Below, in pieces: positions 34,620 through 43,294 of a stretch of DNA of 64,000 bases. The DNA comes from Desulfobacter postgatei 2ac9 (GTDB taxonomy: Bacteria; Desulfobacterota; Desulfobacteria; Desulfobacterales; Desulfobacteraceae): contig NZ_CM001488.1 in assembly GCF_000233695.2 (NCBI RefSeq), positions 800,692 through 864,691 on the forward strand, written 5' to 3'. The stretch's first letter is position 1. Each line of letters begins with the position of its first letter. The notes beneath the pieces are model-generated. The model saw only the letters and a list, made by a program, of their open reading frames with translations, did not search any database and was not told where the DNA came from. Made by a program: the position numbers and the translations under genes.

Positions 34620-36722
34620 ATGGAAAAAGTTGTTTCAGCCGATATCGGCGGCAAAGAATTAATTATCAGTACAGGAAAAATTGCCAAGCAGGCCTCCGGG
34701 GCTGTGACGGTTCAATATGGGGAAACAGTGGTGCTTGTAACGGCGGTGGCTGCCAAAGACCCCAAGGAAGACATAAGCTTTCTGCCTCTGTCCGTTGAAT
34801 ACCAGGAAAAAATTTATGCGGCGGGCAGAATTCCGGGGAACTATTTCAGACGGGAAATCGGCAGGCCTTCGGAACAAGAAACGTTAAATGCCCGTCTAAT
34901 TGACCGGCCCATCCGGCCTTTGTTCGAAGATGGCTATAATTTTGAAACCCAGGTGATCGCAACCGTGATGTCCACGGATAAATTGTGCGAACCGGGCATT
35001 CTTGCCATGATCGGGGCTTCTGCAGCCCTTGAAATTTCGGACATCCCCTTTAACGGCCCCATTGCCGGTGTCAAGGTGGGACGGGTGAACGGACAGTTTA
35101 TTGCCAACCCCACGCCGGCACAGATGGAACAAAGTGACATAGATCTGACCGTGGCCGGTTCCAAAACCGGTGTGGTCATGGTGGAAGCCGGTGCTGACAT
35201 CGTATCTGAAGCGGACATGCTGGATGCCATTTTCTTTGGTCATCAAGCCATGCAGCCTGCCATAGCTCTGCAGGAAGAGTTGAAAAGTACCGTGGGTAAG
35301 GAAAAACGCATATTTACACCGCCGGAAAAGGATGAGGCGCTTGCCGCCAAGGTTCAGGCGTGGGCCTGGGATAAGGTTCATGAAAAGGTTCAGATTAAAA
35401 CCAAAATTGAGCGTCAGAACGCCATCAGCGCACTTAAGGATGAGGCGGTTGCCCGATTTGAATCTGAGTATCCGGAAAAAGTCAAAGAGATCAAGGAGGT
35501 TTTCAGCAAAACCGTGAAAAAAGTCTCCAGGGATATTGTTCTCAAAGAAGGCAGACGCATTGACGGCCGTGCCTTTGATGAGGTTCGTCAGATCACCTGT
35601 GAAGTGGGTTGTTTGCCCCGCCCCCATGGTTCGGCCTTGTTTACCCGTGGTGAAACACAGGTTTTGGGCGTCCTTACCCTGGGTTCCGGGCTGGACGAAC
35701 AGCGTATCGAGACCCTGGACTCCAATAATGAAACCCGGGCATTTATGCTCCATTATAACTTCCCTCCCTATTCCGTTGGCGAGGTGAAGCGTCCGGGTGG
35801 GCCGTCCCGCCGGGATATCGGCCATGGGAATTTGGCCCACAGGGCTCTGAACCCGGTCGTTCCACCCCATGATGAATTTGAATATACTATCCGTCTGGTG
35901 GGAGAAGTCATGGAATCCAACGGGTCTTCTTCCATGGGAACGGTATGTTCCGGGTGCCTGGCCCTGATGGATGGCGGTGTGCCCATTAAAGCCCCGGTAT
36001 CCGGCATCGCCATGGGGCTGGTCTCTGATGAAAACAACACGGTTGTCCTTTCCGATATCCTTGGGGACGAAGACCATTTCGGCGATATGGACTTCAAGGT
36101 TGCCGGTACTAAGGACGGCATTACCGCGTTGCAGATGGATATTAAAATCAAAGAACTGTCCAGACAGATTATGGAAACTGCTTTGAACCAGGCCAATGGG
36201 GGTCGCCTGCACATTCTGCAGAAAATGCTCGATACCCTGAATGAGGCAAGGGCGGAGATATCTCCCCGTGCGCCCAAGATCGTATCCATACAGATCAACA
36301 AGGACAAAATCCGGGATATCATCGGTCCGGGCGGCAAAGTGATCCGGGCGCTGCAGGCCGAGACCAACACCACCATTGAGGTGAATGATGACGGCATTGT
36401 GAAGATTGCCGCGGAAAACGAAGAAGATTCCGCCAAGGCCATGGCCATGGTTAAAGACATTGCCATGGATCCGGAGATCGGTGCCATCTATGAAGGAGCC
36501 GTGGTAAAAATTACCGACTTTGGTGCCTTTGTAAACATCAAGTCGGGCACGGACGGTCTGGTTCACATTTCGGAACTGGCAGACTACCGGGTTAAGACGG
36601 TCACCGATGTGGTCAAGGAAGGCCAAGTGATCAAGGTCAAGGTGCTGGATATCACCCGGGATGGAAAAATAAAGCTTTCCTATAAAGCAGCCCAAAAAGA
36701 TGCAGAAGAAGCAGGAGAATAG
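34620..36722 (+). CDS. pnp: Polyribonucleotide nucleotidyltransferase (PNPase)
   Basis: The protein has 700 residues. Two RNase PH domains (about 12–145 and 320–460; [41 protein letters not shown]) are followed by KH (about 550–610, [19 protein letters not shown]) and S1 (about 620–690, [15 protein letters not shown]). It performs phosphorolytic 3'-5' RNA decay. AGGAGA precedes the ATG. The rpsO-pnp order is conserved widely. Its last 23 bp overlap the next gene. Confidence 0.98.
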   Translation: MEKVVSADIGGKELIISTGKIAKQASGAVTVQYGETVVLVTAVAAKDPKEDISFLPLSVEYQEKIYAAGRIPGNYFRREIGRPSEQETLNARLIDRPIRPLFEDGYNFETQVIATVMSTDKLCEPGILAMIGASAALEISDIPFNGPIAGVKVGRVNGQFIANPTPAQMEQSDIDLTVAGSKTGVVMVEAGADIVSEADMLDAIFFGHQAMQPAIALQEELKSTVGKEKRIFTPPEKDEALAAKVQAWAWDKVHEKVQIKTKIERQNAISALKDEAVARFESEYPEKVKEIKEVFSKTVKKVSRDIVLKEGRRIDGRAFDEVRQITCEVGCLPRPHGSALFTRGETQVLGVLTLGSGLDEQRIETLDSNNETRAFMLHYNFPPYSVGEVKRPGGPSRRDIGHGNLAHRALNPVVPPHDEFEYTIRLVGEVMESNGSSSMGTVCSGCLALMDGGVPIKAPVSGIAMGLVSDENNTVVLSDILGDEDHFGDMDFKVAGTKDGITALQMDIKIKELSRQIMETALNQANGGRLHILQKMLDTLNEARAEISPRAPKIVSIQINKDKIRDIIGPGGKVIRALQAETNTTIEVNDDGIVKIAAENEEDSAKAMAMVKDIAMDPEIGAIYEGAVVKITDFGAFVNIKSGTDGLVHISELADYRVKTVTDVVKEGQVIKVKVLDITRDGKIKLSYKAAQKDAEEAGE

Positions 36723-37488
36723 CTCATTCTGCCTGTGTCCCCTTGCCAGCGGCAGCAAGGGGAATGCTATCTTTGTATCCACACCGGATACTGCCGTACT
36801 TGTTGATGCAGGGCTTTCAGGCATAGAGACCCAGCGCCGGATGACTGCTGTGGGAAGATCTGCACAAGACCTGAAAGCCATCATCATCACCCACGAACAC
36901 ACCGATCACATTAAAGGGGCAGGGGTATTGAGCCGCAGGTTTGATATTCCTGTTTATGTGACGAAAGAAACCTTTAATGCCTGCCAGGGCTTAGGCAAAA
37001 TTGAGCGCCTTAATTTTTTTGAATGCGGGGCTGCCTTTGAAATCGGCTCCCTGGCTGTCACCCCCTTCTCCATCAGCCACGATGCCTGCGATCCTGCAGG
37101 TCTTACCTTGAAACACCAGGGAAAAAAGATCGGCATTGCCACGGACCTTGGCGTGGTCACAAATCTTGTCCGAACCCATCTAAGTTGTGTCAATGCGCTC
37201 TATATTGAGGCCAACCATGATCCTGAGATGCTCATGACCGGCCCTTATCCCTGGCATCTGAAGCAGCGGATTCAGTCGCGAACCGGTCATCTTTCCAACC
37301 AGGATGCAAGGAATCTGGTGACAGATGTTTTTCATAAGGATCTTGACCATGTGATTCTTGCCCATTTAAGCGAGGAAAACAATTCTCCTGAAAAAGCAGC
37401 CACAGAGATCTCTAAAAATCTTGATCCTTTGTCCACGGCACTGCATGTTGCCGGACCGGATCAACCCGGTGAAATGATCTGGCTGTAG
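36700..37488 (+). CDS. Metallo-beta-lactamase-fold hydrolase, YycJ/WalJ-like
   Basis: The protein has 262 residues. The MBL metal motif THEHTDH gives H65, H67, D69 and H70. It begins with the WalJ-like [16 protein letters not shown] and later has IATDLGVVT and YIEANHD. Family members are linked to cell-wall or DNA-repair functions, with no firm substrate. The start overlaps pnp by 23 bp; no good ribosome-binding site is seen, so translational coupling is likely. Its last 19 bp (TGAAATGATCTGGCTGTAG) recur at 49521–49539, marking the insertion point of the accessory island. Confidence 0.9.
   Translation: MQKKQENSSFCLCPLASGSKGNAIFVSTPDTAVLVDAGLSGIETQRRMTAVGRSAQDLKAIIITHEHTDHIKGAGVLSRRFDIPVYVTKETFNACQGLGKIERLNFFECGAAFEIGSLAVTPFSISHDACDPAGLTLKHQGKKIGIATDLGVVTNLVRTHLSCVNALYIEANHDPEMLMTGPYPWHLKQRIQSRTGHLSNQDARNLVTDVFHKDLDHVILAHLSEENNSPEKAATEISKNLDPLSTALHVAGPDQPGEMIWL
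37470..37488 (+). repeat. Left copy of the 19-bp repeat bracketing the island (putative attL)
   Basis: TGAAATGATCTGGCTGTAG encodes the last six residues and stop (EMIWL-stop with the preceding base) of the metallo-beta-lactamase-fold gene. The second copy at 49521–49539 differs at one base (CTA for CTG). Everything between looks accessory. Confidence 0.6.
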
Positions 37489-37896
37489 TTCAAGGCCGGG
37501 ATAAACGCCGGAAGATTGACATCGACCACTTATTGCGGTTAGGATGTACTTGTATTTATAAGTCACTGCACTTAGTCGGCCTAAAACCCTAAATCTAAGA
37601 CCCTTCTCATGGAAGCTCTAATCGCTCGCTTATATTGTGGGGTCAAAATTGGAGATAAATATTGAGTATCAGCTTTCGGTTTTTAGGTGTTTGATGGTGA
37701 TAACTATTAATAATAGTTCGGGGTTTTGAACCTTGCATTTGGGAAATTTCGTTTCTGAAATAGTCATCATGAAGAATCCGGGTGTCCTGTTTTTATAGAG
37801 GCAAATCCATGTGGTTGCCTTTTTTTGTTCTCAATCGAACTATTCCAAAAAATAAACAAAAAGAAATTAACTGGATGTATAGAGTGCATGAAAACG
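37489..37896. other. Left end of the island, no gene seen
   Basis: About 400 bp without a credible reading frame on either strand. It holds AACTATT-AAT-AATAGTT (37702–37718) and a terminator-like hairpin with a T7 tract at 37799–37827. If the bracketing repeats are attachment sites, an integrase or excisionase gene would be expected near here, but none is present. Confidence 0.5.
37799..37827 (+). terminator. Terminator-like hairpin on the plus strand
   Basis: AGGCAA (37799–37804) and TTGCCT (37815–37820) are followed by TTTTTTT. The stem is short (6 bp). It would stop plus-strand transcription arriving from the pnp/MBL side. Confidence 0.5.
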
Positions 37897-37918
37897 AGTG
37901 GGGAGTATTCTCCCCACT
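37897..37918 (-). terminator. Terminator of the two-gene minus-strand unit
   Basis: A perfect 9-bp stem, AGTGGGGAG (37897–37905) and CTCCCCACT (37910–37918), has a 4-nt loop. On the minus strand CGTTTTC follows. It lies 23 bp after the stop of the 68-residue gene. Confidence 0.75.
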
Positions 37919-37941
37919 GAGTGTCATCGCTTTGCCTTGAG

Positions 37942-38148
37942 TTAAGAAGTATGGCAAGCATAGGCGCAGTAATAACAGCCATCAACTTGGGAGAAATAAC
38001 CTTTCGCTTTTTGAACAGCAGGATAACAACTGTCATAATCTCCCAAGTAAATTCTGTTTTCAGGATTTGGCAAGTATACGCAGCCGGTTTTATGAACCTC
38101 ATGATCGCCGTTCTGTTGTTGATTTCTATTCACATAATACAAAGCCAT
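37942..38148 (-). CDS. Small Cys/His-rich hypothetical protein
   Basis: The protein has 68 residues. H16, H19, C23, C41, C58, C61, C65 and H66 are arranged like a small zinc-binding domain (GDHEVHKTGC...GCYYCAYACHTS). I recognise the pattern from short conserved hypothetical proteins in many bacteria but know no function. The ATG is preceded by GGAAGGA. It follows the 57-residue gene by 21 bp and ends at a good hairpin terminator, so the two are probably one transcript. Confidence 0.75.
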   Translation of the reverse strand: MALYYVNRNQQQNGDHEVHKTGCVYLPNPENRIYLGDYDSCYPAVQKAKGYFSQVDGCYYCAYACHTS

Positions 38149-38169
38149 GATTCAATTCCTTCCACAATT

Positions 38170-38343
38170 TCATTTTTCTTTCCGGACCCCTTTAAAGGGT
38201 TTGTTATCAGATTTTTGATCCATCCATTGCCCGGTTTCTTTATCCCGTTTTGTCCATCTGTCATTCTTAGGATTGTAAGTCTGAGAGCGATTCCTAACTG
38301 CGCCTTGCCTTTTGTCATCTCCAGTCGGTGGATTTGTAGCCAC
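38170..38343 (-). CDS. Small basic hypothetical protein (57 residues)
   Basis: A minus-strand frame from GTG (38341–38343) to TGA (38170–38172), with AAAGGAG about 8 nt upstream of the start. The product is hydrophilic and rich in Lys, Asp and Asn. It begins MATNPPTGDDKRQGAVRNRS and ends DNKPFKGVRKEK, which matches a widespread short hypothetical family I remember (MATNPPTGDNHRxGAVRxRSQ type). Function is unknown. It is upstream of the Cys/His-rich gene and divergent from the CARF-sigma54 regulator. Confidence 0.8.
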   Translation of the reverse strand: MATNPPTGDDKRQGAVRNRSQTYNPKNDRWTKRDKETGQWMDQKSDNKPFKGVRKEK

Positions 38344-38554
38344 TTGAATACTCCTTTTTAAAAATTATGTTTGTTGAATTCAAAAATCCTATCAGCATAA
38401 ATGGTGCCAACGGTATCTTTAATCTGAAAATGCAATAATAACCATTTGAAATTATTTAATATATAAACAGCATGTCTGTATTTGTTGCTGTGTTTATTCT
38501 AAAGAAGATTGATCGCTTGGATAAAATTTCTTGTATCTTCATAAAATAATTTAT

Positions 38555-40075
38555 ATGAATGACCTCATGAATACTATTTTAGCATGCTGGATAGGTTTTA
38601 CGGATATAAAGGCCTCTAAGGATAATTCTGATATTGGTTTAGGACCGATCGCACAGGCGGTTGCATCCAGAGAATACGACGAGATTTGTTTGATAAGCGA
38701 TTTACAATCCGGAGATACTGAATCCTATACCCAGTGGATAAAAAGCAAAACAAAATCGCCAATAAAGGTGTATCAAGAAAAGTTGAGCGGCCCCACTGTT
38801 TTTTCAGAAATCTATGAATCTGCGGTCAGGGTTGTTGAAGATATAAAGAAACGGCATAAGGAGGATATTAATCTTACATTCCACATTAGTCCGGGCACGC
38901 CGCATATGGCTGCTGTATGGATTATCCTTTCAAAGACCCGCTTTCCGGCAGAGATAATCGAGTCATCCTTAAAATATGGGGTCCGTACCGCATCAATACC
39001 ATTTGATATTTCCGCTGATTTTATACCTGATTTACTAAGGAAGTCAGACAGAAACCTTGAAAGGATTGCAGCAGGATTTTCTTCGGATGCTCAGGAGTTT
39101 TCTGATATCATCCACCGGAGCGACACAATGACACGCGTCGTAGTAAAAGCCAGACGAATTGCTCCTCGCTCAATCCCGGTGCTTATCGAAGGAGAATCCG
39201 GAACAGGCAAGGAACTGTTTGCCCGCGCCATCCATAAAGCGAGCCCCAGAAAGGAAAAACCGTTTGTCGCCATCAACTGCGGGGCCATCCCGGTAGAATT
39301 GGTTGAGTCTGAATTTTTTGGGCATGAAAAAGGGGCCTTTACAGGTGCCAGTTCGTCAAGGATCGGTCATTTTGAAGCAGCCCATGAAGGGACCGTGTTT
39401 CTCGATGAAATCGGGGAACTTCCCAAAGACATGCAGGTCAAACTGCTTCGAATCCTTCAGGAAGGCGAAGTTAAAAAGATTGGAACAACAATAACCCGAA
39501 AAGTTGATGTAAGGGTCATTGCTGCAACAAATCGGAATCTGATTGAGGAGGTAGCCGCAGGATCTTTCAGGAACGACCTGTTTTATCGATTGGCGGTGGC
39601 AGTCATTAAACTGCCGCCGTTAAGAGAAAGACAGGGGGATATCAGCCTGTTGATTGATCAGTTCTTATCCCGGATCAATCAGGAGGGAGTCAATGAGCCT
39701 GGCTATAGACATAAAAAAATTTCTGCTTCAGCAAAAAATATTATGCTTCAGCATGCATGGCCGGGAAATGTTCGCGAGTTGCAGAATACTCTCACCCGGG
39801 CTGCGGTATGGTCACTGGATGAAGTGCTTGACGATGAGGACATCCGGGAGGCATTGCTTCAGGTCCCTGAAAGAGGACACGGAGTTGAAAACATCCTCAA
39901 TAGATCAATAGAACAAGGATTGGATCTTCCTCAAGTCATAAAAACAGTAGCGGTTCATTACCTTGAAAGAGGGCTGTCAGAATGCCATGGGAATAAGACA
40001 CAAGCTGCTAAAAAACTGGGCCTGACAAGTTACCAGACTCTGAGCAACTGGCTTAAAAAATATGGGCTTGAATAA
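38555..40075 (+). CDS. Sigma-54-dependent activator with N-terminal CARF-like sensor (RtcR-like architecture)
   Basis: The protein has 506 residues from ATG 38555 (ATG 38567 is possible; neither has a clear ribosome-binding site). Residues 1–165 form a Rossmann-like domain with strand TILACWIGFT, ICLISDL, and the CARF-type loop HISPGTPHM (110–118). The AAA+ domain has Walker A GESGTGKE (213–220), an intact sigma-54 loop GAFTGA (260–265), Walker B VFLDEIGEL (281–289) and FYRLAVAVIKLPPLRER. A Fis-type HTH is at the C-terminus (KTQAAKKLGLTSYQTLSNWL). The domain order matches RtcR, whose CARF domain senses RNA ends. No rtcBA is present; instead a sigma-54 promoter and a restriction operon follow directly, suggesting it controls them. 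Confidence 0.88.
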   Translation: MNDLMNTILACWIGFTDIKASKDNSDIGLGPIAQAVASREYDEICLISDLQSGDTESYTQWIKSKTKSPIKVYQEKLSGPTVFSEIYESAVRVVEDIKKRHKEDINLTFHISPGTPHMAAVWIILSKTRFPAEIIESSLKYGVRTASIPFDISADFIPDLLRKSDRNLERIAAGFSSDAQEFSDIIHRSDTMTRVVVKARRIAPRSIPVLIEGESGTGKELFARAIHKASPRKEKPFVAINCGAIPVELVESEFFGHEKGAFTGASSSRIGHFEAAHEGTVFLDEIGELPKDMQVKLLRILQEGEVKKIGTTITRKVDVRVIAATNRNLIEEVAAGSFRNDLFYRLAVAVIKLPPLRERQGDISLLIDQFLSRINQEGVNEPGYRHKKISASAKNIMLQHAWPGNVRELQNTLTRAAVWSLDEVLDDEDIREALLQVPERGHGVENILNRSIEQGLDLPQVIKTVAVHYLERGLSECHGNKTQAAKKLGLTSYQTLSNWLKKYGLE

Positions 40076-40078
40076 GTT

Positions 40079-40094
40079 TGGCATGCTCATTGCT
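40079..40094 (+). promoter_or_regulatory. Sigma-54 promoter of the restriction operon
   Basis: TGGCATG-CTCA-TTGCT: the -24 GG is at 40080–40081 and the -12 GC at 40092–40093, with exactly 10 nt between, as sigma-54 requires. Only one core position differs from TGGCACG-N4-TTGCT. It lies 3 bp after the stop of the sigma-54 activator. Transcription would start near 40105, giving an ~18-nt leader that contains the hsdR ribosome-binding site. Confidence 0.85.
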
Positions 40095-40122
40095 ATAAAT
40101 CAACCGCATGAAGGATAAAAAT

Positions 40123-42414
40123 ATGAGTGCACAGACGACTGAAGCTGATGCAAGGATTCTCATAGATGACTTGCTAAAAGAGGCTCTCTGGGACCCGGCA
40201 GACAAATCTCAGGTGTTGACCGAGGTATATATCCAAAGTGCAGATCAAGATCTTTCAGCAGAATTTAAGGTTGAAGAAAGTCAATCCGGTTATGGGGAAA
40301 AAGAAATCCCAGGGAAAATAAAAAAGTCGGTTTCAGGCCGGGCGGATTATGTTCTTCAGGATAGCCAAGGCAGGCCCCTTGCCGTTATTGAAGCCAAAAA
40401 GAATGCCATCAATCCGTATGTGGCCAAGCAACAGGCCCTTCCCTATGCACAGGAACTGGGGGCCCCCTTTATTTTCCTGACCAATGGAGAGCTGATCTAT
40501 TTCTGGGATTACCGCAACGATGATGCCAGGATTGTCGCCTCATTTTACTCCCGCCGGGACATGGAGAGAATCGTCGAGTCTCGAAAGAACCGGAAGCCCA
40601 TGGCCACCATCGAAATCCCGGAATACTACATCCGCCAGGGAGAAACCCGTGCTTTAAGGCCCTATCAAAAGGAAGCCATGCGTGCACTTGATCATGCGGT
40701 TGAGCTTGGGAAAAAGCGATTCCTTATTGAGCTTCCAACAGGAACCGGAAAGACGGATCTGACGACGCTCTATATCAAAAGACTGATTGAGGCCGGTTGG
40801 GCTGAGAGGGTTCTTTTTTTAGTAGACCGTGAGCAACTTGCCAAACAAGCCATTGAAGCCATTCAGGATCTTCTGGGAAGCCAGTACGGCAGTTACTGGC
40901 TCAAGCCCGGCATGGCCAGGCAGGAAAAGCAGATCACCGTTTGTCTCTTGCAGACCATGATCAACCGTTGCCAAGAATACACCAGCGGTTATTTTGATGT
41001 GGTGGTCATGGACGAAAGCCACCGTTCCATCTATGGAGCCTGGCAGGCCTCCCTGACCCGGTTTGATGCGCTCCATATCGGCCTTACCGCTACCCCGGCC
41101 AATTACATCGACCGCAACACCTATGAGTTCTATCATTGCAAGGCAGGTCAGCCTGATTTTTCCTACAGCATACAGGAGGCCTTTGATGCAGGCTTTTTAT
41201 CCAGATACAAGTTTGCCACCGGAATTACCGAGGTGATCGCCGAAGGGGTGGATGTGGATGAAGAACATTATGAGCCGGCCAAATTCGAGCGGGAGTGGAC
41301 CAATGAAAAAACCAACCGGATTATGATGGAAGAATTTGACCGCCTGGCCTGGGAGTCCTATAAGGAACTGGCCCCCGGCCAGAAAACCGGTCCCGGGAAA
41401 GCCGTTGTTTTTGCCATTACCAAGCATCATGCAACCCGGCTGACCCAATATCTCAATGAACTTCACCCTGAGCACAAAGGCAACTATGCCGTGGTTATCA
41501 CCTCAGACGTGTCAGACCCGGATGCATTGATCCGGCAATTCAAGAAGGAAACCTACCCCATGGTGGCGGTCAGCGTGGGCATGCTGGATACTGGATTCGA
41601 CTGCCGTGAAATCCTGCATCTGGTTATGTGCCGACGGGTGATGAGTCCCATTCTCTATCAGCAGATGCGCGGCAGGGGTACACGGTTGGCACCGCATATC
41701 CAGAAAAAGAAATTTGTCATATACGATTTTTTCAACAACCATAAGCGCTGGAACGATACGGACACCGACGTGTTCACAGGCGGAAGCAAGGGCATTACAG
41801 CGCCGGGCGGATCAGGCGGCAAGCCGGAACCAAAGGAATTGATCGAGCTGGGTGTTGATGATGAATGGCTGGAAGCCGTAAGCTATATTGAGGTGGGACC
41901 CGAAGGCGAGAGGATCGACAAAAAGGAATATCAGACCCATTGGGAAAAGATGGTCAGGGAAATGAGCGAAGAAGACCCCGTCATCGAAAAGGTTAAAACA
42001 GGGACACCGCTTTCCGAACAGGAAGAAGAAAACCTGGCCCGCCGTCTCAACAGTCCCCGGCACTATTTCAATGAAGAAAACCTGCGTAAGGCATACAAAA
42101 ACCCGGTGGGCAGTCTGGTCGATTTTATAAAGGCCGCACTCGGTCTCTTGAAAATTAAAAGCCGGGATGAAAAACTCGAAGAATTGTTCAGAGCCTGGCT
42201 CGTCTCCAAATCCCTGGCTCCGGACCAGGCTCAGTATCTGTCACTTCTCAAGAACCGGGGGATTGCCACCGGCAAAGTGCAACTGGATGATTTATTCAAA
42301 CCGCCGCTGTCCATTCTCAATGCCGCGGGTATCGGTATCGAGCTGTTCGGTGAGAAGGGCTTGCAGGAAATCGTGGAAGATCTTAACAACCATGTTTTCA
42401 GTATAACGGCCTGA
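40123..42414 (+). CDS. hsdR: Type I restriction enzyme R subunit (endonuclease/translocase)
   Basis: The protein has 763 residues from ATG 40123, with AAGGA (40111–40115) 7 nt upstream. The ATG at 40108 would sit about 3 nt from the predicted transcript start. The N-terminal PD-(D/E)xK nuclease has D75 and E90-A-K92 (ADYVLQDSQGRPLAVIEAKK). The SF2 motor has Walker A PTGTGKT (205–211), DESH (297–300), GLTATP, and a second RecA domain with QQMRGRGTRLAP. It cleaves unmodified DNA after translocation, in complex with HsdM and HsdS. It belongs to the short (~780-residue) R-subunit class. Confidence 0.95.
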   Translation: MSAQTTEADARILIDDLLKEALWDPADKSQVLTEVYIQSADQDLSAEFKVEESQSGYGEKEIPGKIKKSVSGRADYVLQDSQGRPLAVIEAKKNAINPYVAKQQALPYAQELGAPFIFLTNGELIYFWDYRNDDARIVASFYSRRDMERIVESRKNRKPMATIEIPEYYIRQGETRALRPYQKEAMRALDHAVELGKKRFLIELPTGTGKTDLTTLYIKRLIEAGWAERVLFLVDREQLAKQAIEAIQDLLGSQYGSYWLKPGMARQEKQITVCLLQTMINRCQEYTSGYFDVVVMDESHRSIYGAWQASLTRFDALHIGLTATPANYIDRNTYEFYHCKAGQPDFSYSIQEAFDAGFLSRYKFATGITEVIAEGVDVDEEHYEPAKFEREWTNEKTNRIMMEEFDRLAWESYKELAPGQKTGPGKAVVFAITKHHATRLTQYLNELHPEHKGNYAVVITSDVSDPDALIRQFKKETYPMVAVSVGMLDTGFDCREILHLVMCRRVMSPILYQQMRGRGTRLAPHIQKKKFVIYDFFNNHKRWNDTDTDVFTGGSKGITAPGGSGGKPEPKELIELGVDDEWLEAVSYIEVGPEGERIDKKEYQTHWEKMVREMSEEDPVIEKVKTGTPLSEQEEENLARRLNSPRHYFNEENLRKAYKNPVGSLVDFIKAALGLLKIKSRDEKLEELFRAWLVSKSLAPDQAQYLSLLKNRGIATGKVQLDDLFKPPLSILNAAGIGIELFGEKGLQEIVEDLNNHVFSITA

Positions 42415-42434
42415 TTCATGGCCTGGAGGGGAAA

Positions 42435-43274
42435 ATGAAAAAAAACATTGAGAAACAGCATCATCAGACGTTTGAAAACCTGAAACAAACGAATACTGAC
42501 GGTATGGAATTCTGGTTTGCCCGTGATCTTCAAGCCGTTCTGGATTACAGTAGTTGGGACAAGTTTAAACGGGTCATAAACAAGGCGATTAAATCCTGCG
42601 CCAACTCTGGTCAGCGACCTGAAAACCATTTTTCCCAAGTGGTAAAAATGGTCTCTATTGGTTCCGGAGCTGAAAGAGAGATTGAAGATCATCAACTTTC
42701 CCGTTACGCCTGTTACCTGATCGTCCAGAACGCAGATCCTTCCAAACCGATAATTGCCAACGGCCAGACCTATTTTGCCATTCAGACTCGGCGGCAGGAG
42801 CTGGCGGATGACGAGGTATTTCAAAAACTCAAAGAAGATGAAAAACGGCTTTTTCTCAGAAACGAATTAAAGGAACACAATAAACAACTGGTGGAGGCAG
42901 CCCAGCAGGCCGGGGTTGAAACCACCCTGGATTTTGCCGTTTTTCAGAATCACGGTTACAAAGGACTGTATGGCGGATTGGATGCCAAGGGCATCCACCA
43001 GCGGAAAAAATTGAAGAAAAGCCAGAAGATATTGGACCACATGGGCAGTACCGAACTGGCCGCCAACCTGTTCCGGGCCACCCAGACCGAAGAGAAACTG
43101 CGCCGGGAAAACACCCAGGGGAAAGCCAAAGCCAATCTGACCCATTACGAGGTCGGGGCAAAGGTTCGTCAGACCATTAAGGAACTGGGCGGCACCATGC
43201 CGGAAGATCTTCCTTCTCCTCAAAAGGGAATCGGCCAGTTGGAACGTGAACAGAAAAAACTCGAAGAAAAATAA
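42435..43274 (+). CDS. dinD: DNA-damage-inducible protein D (DinD) family
   Basis: The protein has 279 residues, matching DinD length. The N-terminal BRO-N-like region (FWFARDLQAVLDYSSWDKF) leads to LSRYACYLIVQNADPSKPIIANGQTYFA, the helical part RRQELADDEVFQKLKEDEKRLFLR and GLYGGLDAKGIHQRKKLKKSQKILDHMGSTELAANLFRATQ split across a conserved block. E. coli DinD is SOS-induced and inhibits RecA activities. TGGAGGGG precedes the ATG. Placement between hsdR and hsdM is a recurrent accessory position in type I loci; here it may protect or tune recombination during restriction (inference). Confidence 0.92.
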   Translation: MKKNIEKQHHQTFENLKQTNTDGMEFWFARDLQAVLDYSSWDKFKRVINKAIKSCANSGQRPENHFSQVVKMVSIGSGAEREIEDHQLSRYACYLIVQNADPSKPIIANGQTYFAIQTRRQELADDEVFQKLKEDEKRLFLRNELKEHNKQLVEAAQQAGVETTLDFAVFQNHGYKGLYGGLDAKGIHQRKKLKKSQKILDHMGSTELAANLFRATQTEEKLRRENTQGKAKANLTHYEVGAKVRQTIKELGGTMPEDLPSPQKGIGQLEREQKKLEEK

Positions 43275-43294
43275 ATTTCAAACCGGAGAACTCA

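Noticed and set aside
34896..36902. 668-codon open frame on the minus strand across pnp
   Set aside because: It lies fully antisense to an unmistakable PNPase gene, has no ribosome-binding site and its product is His/Gly-rich without any motif. Long antisense frames arise from the codon bias of the sense gene.
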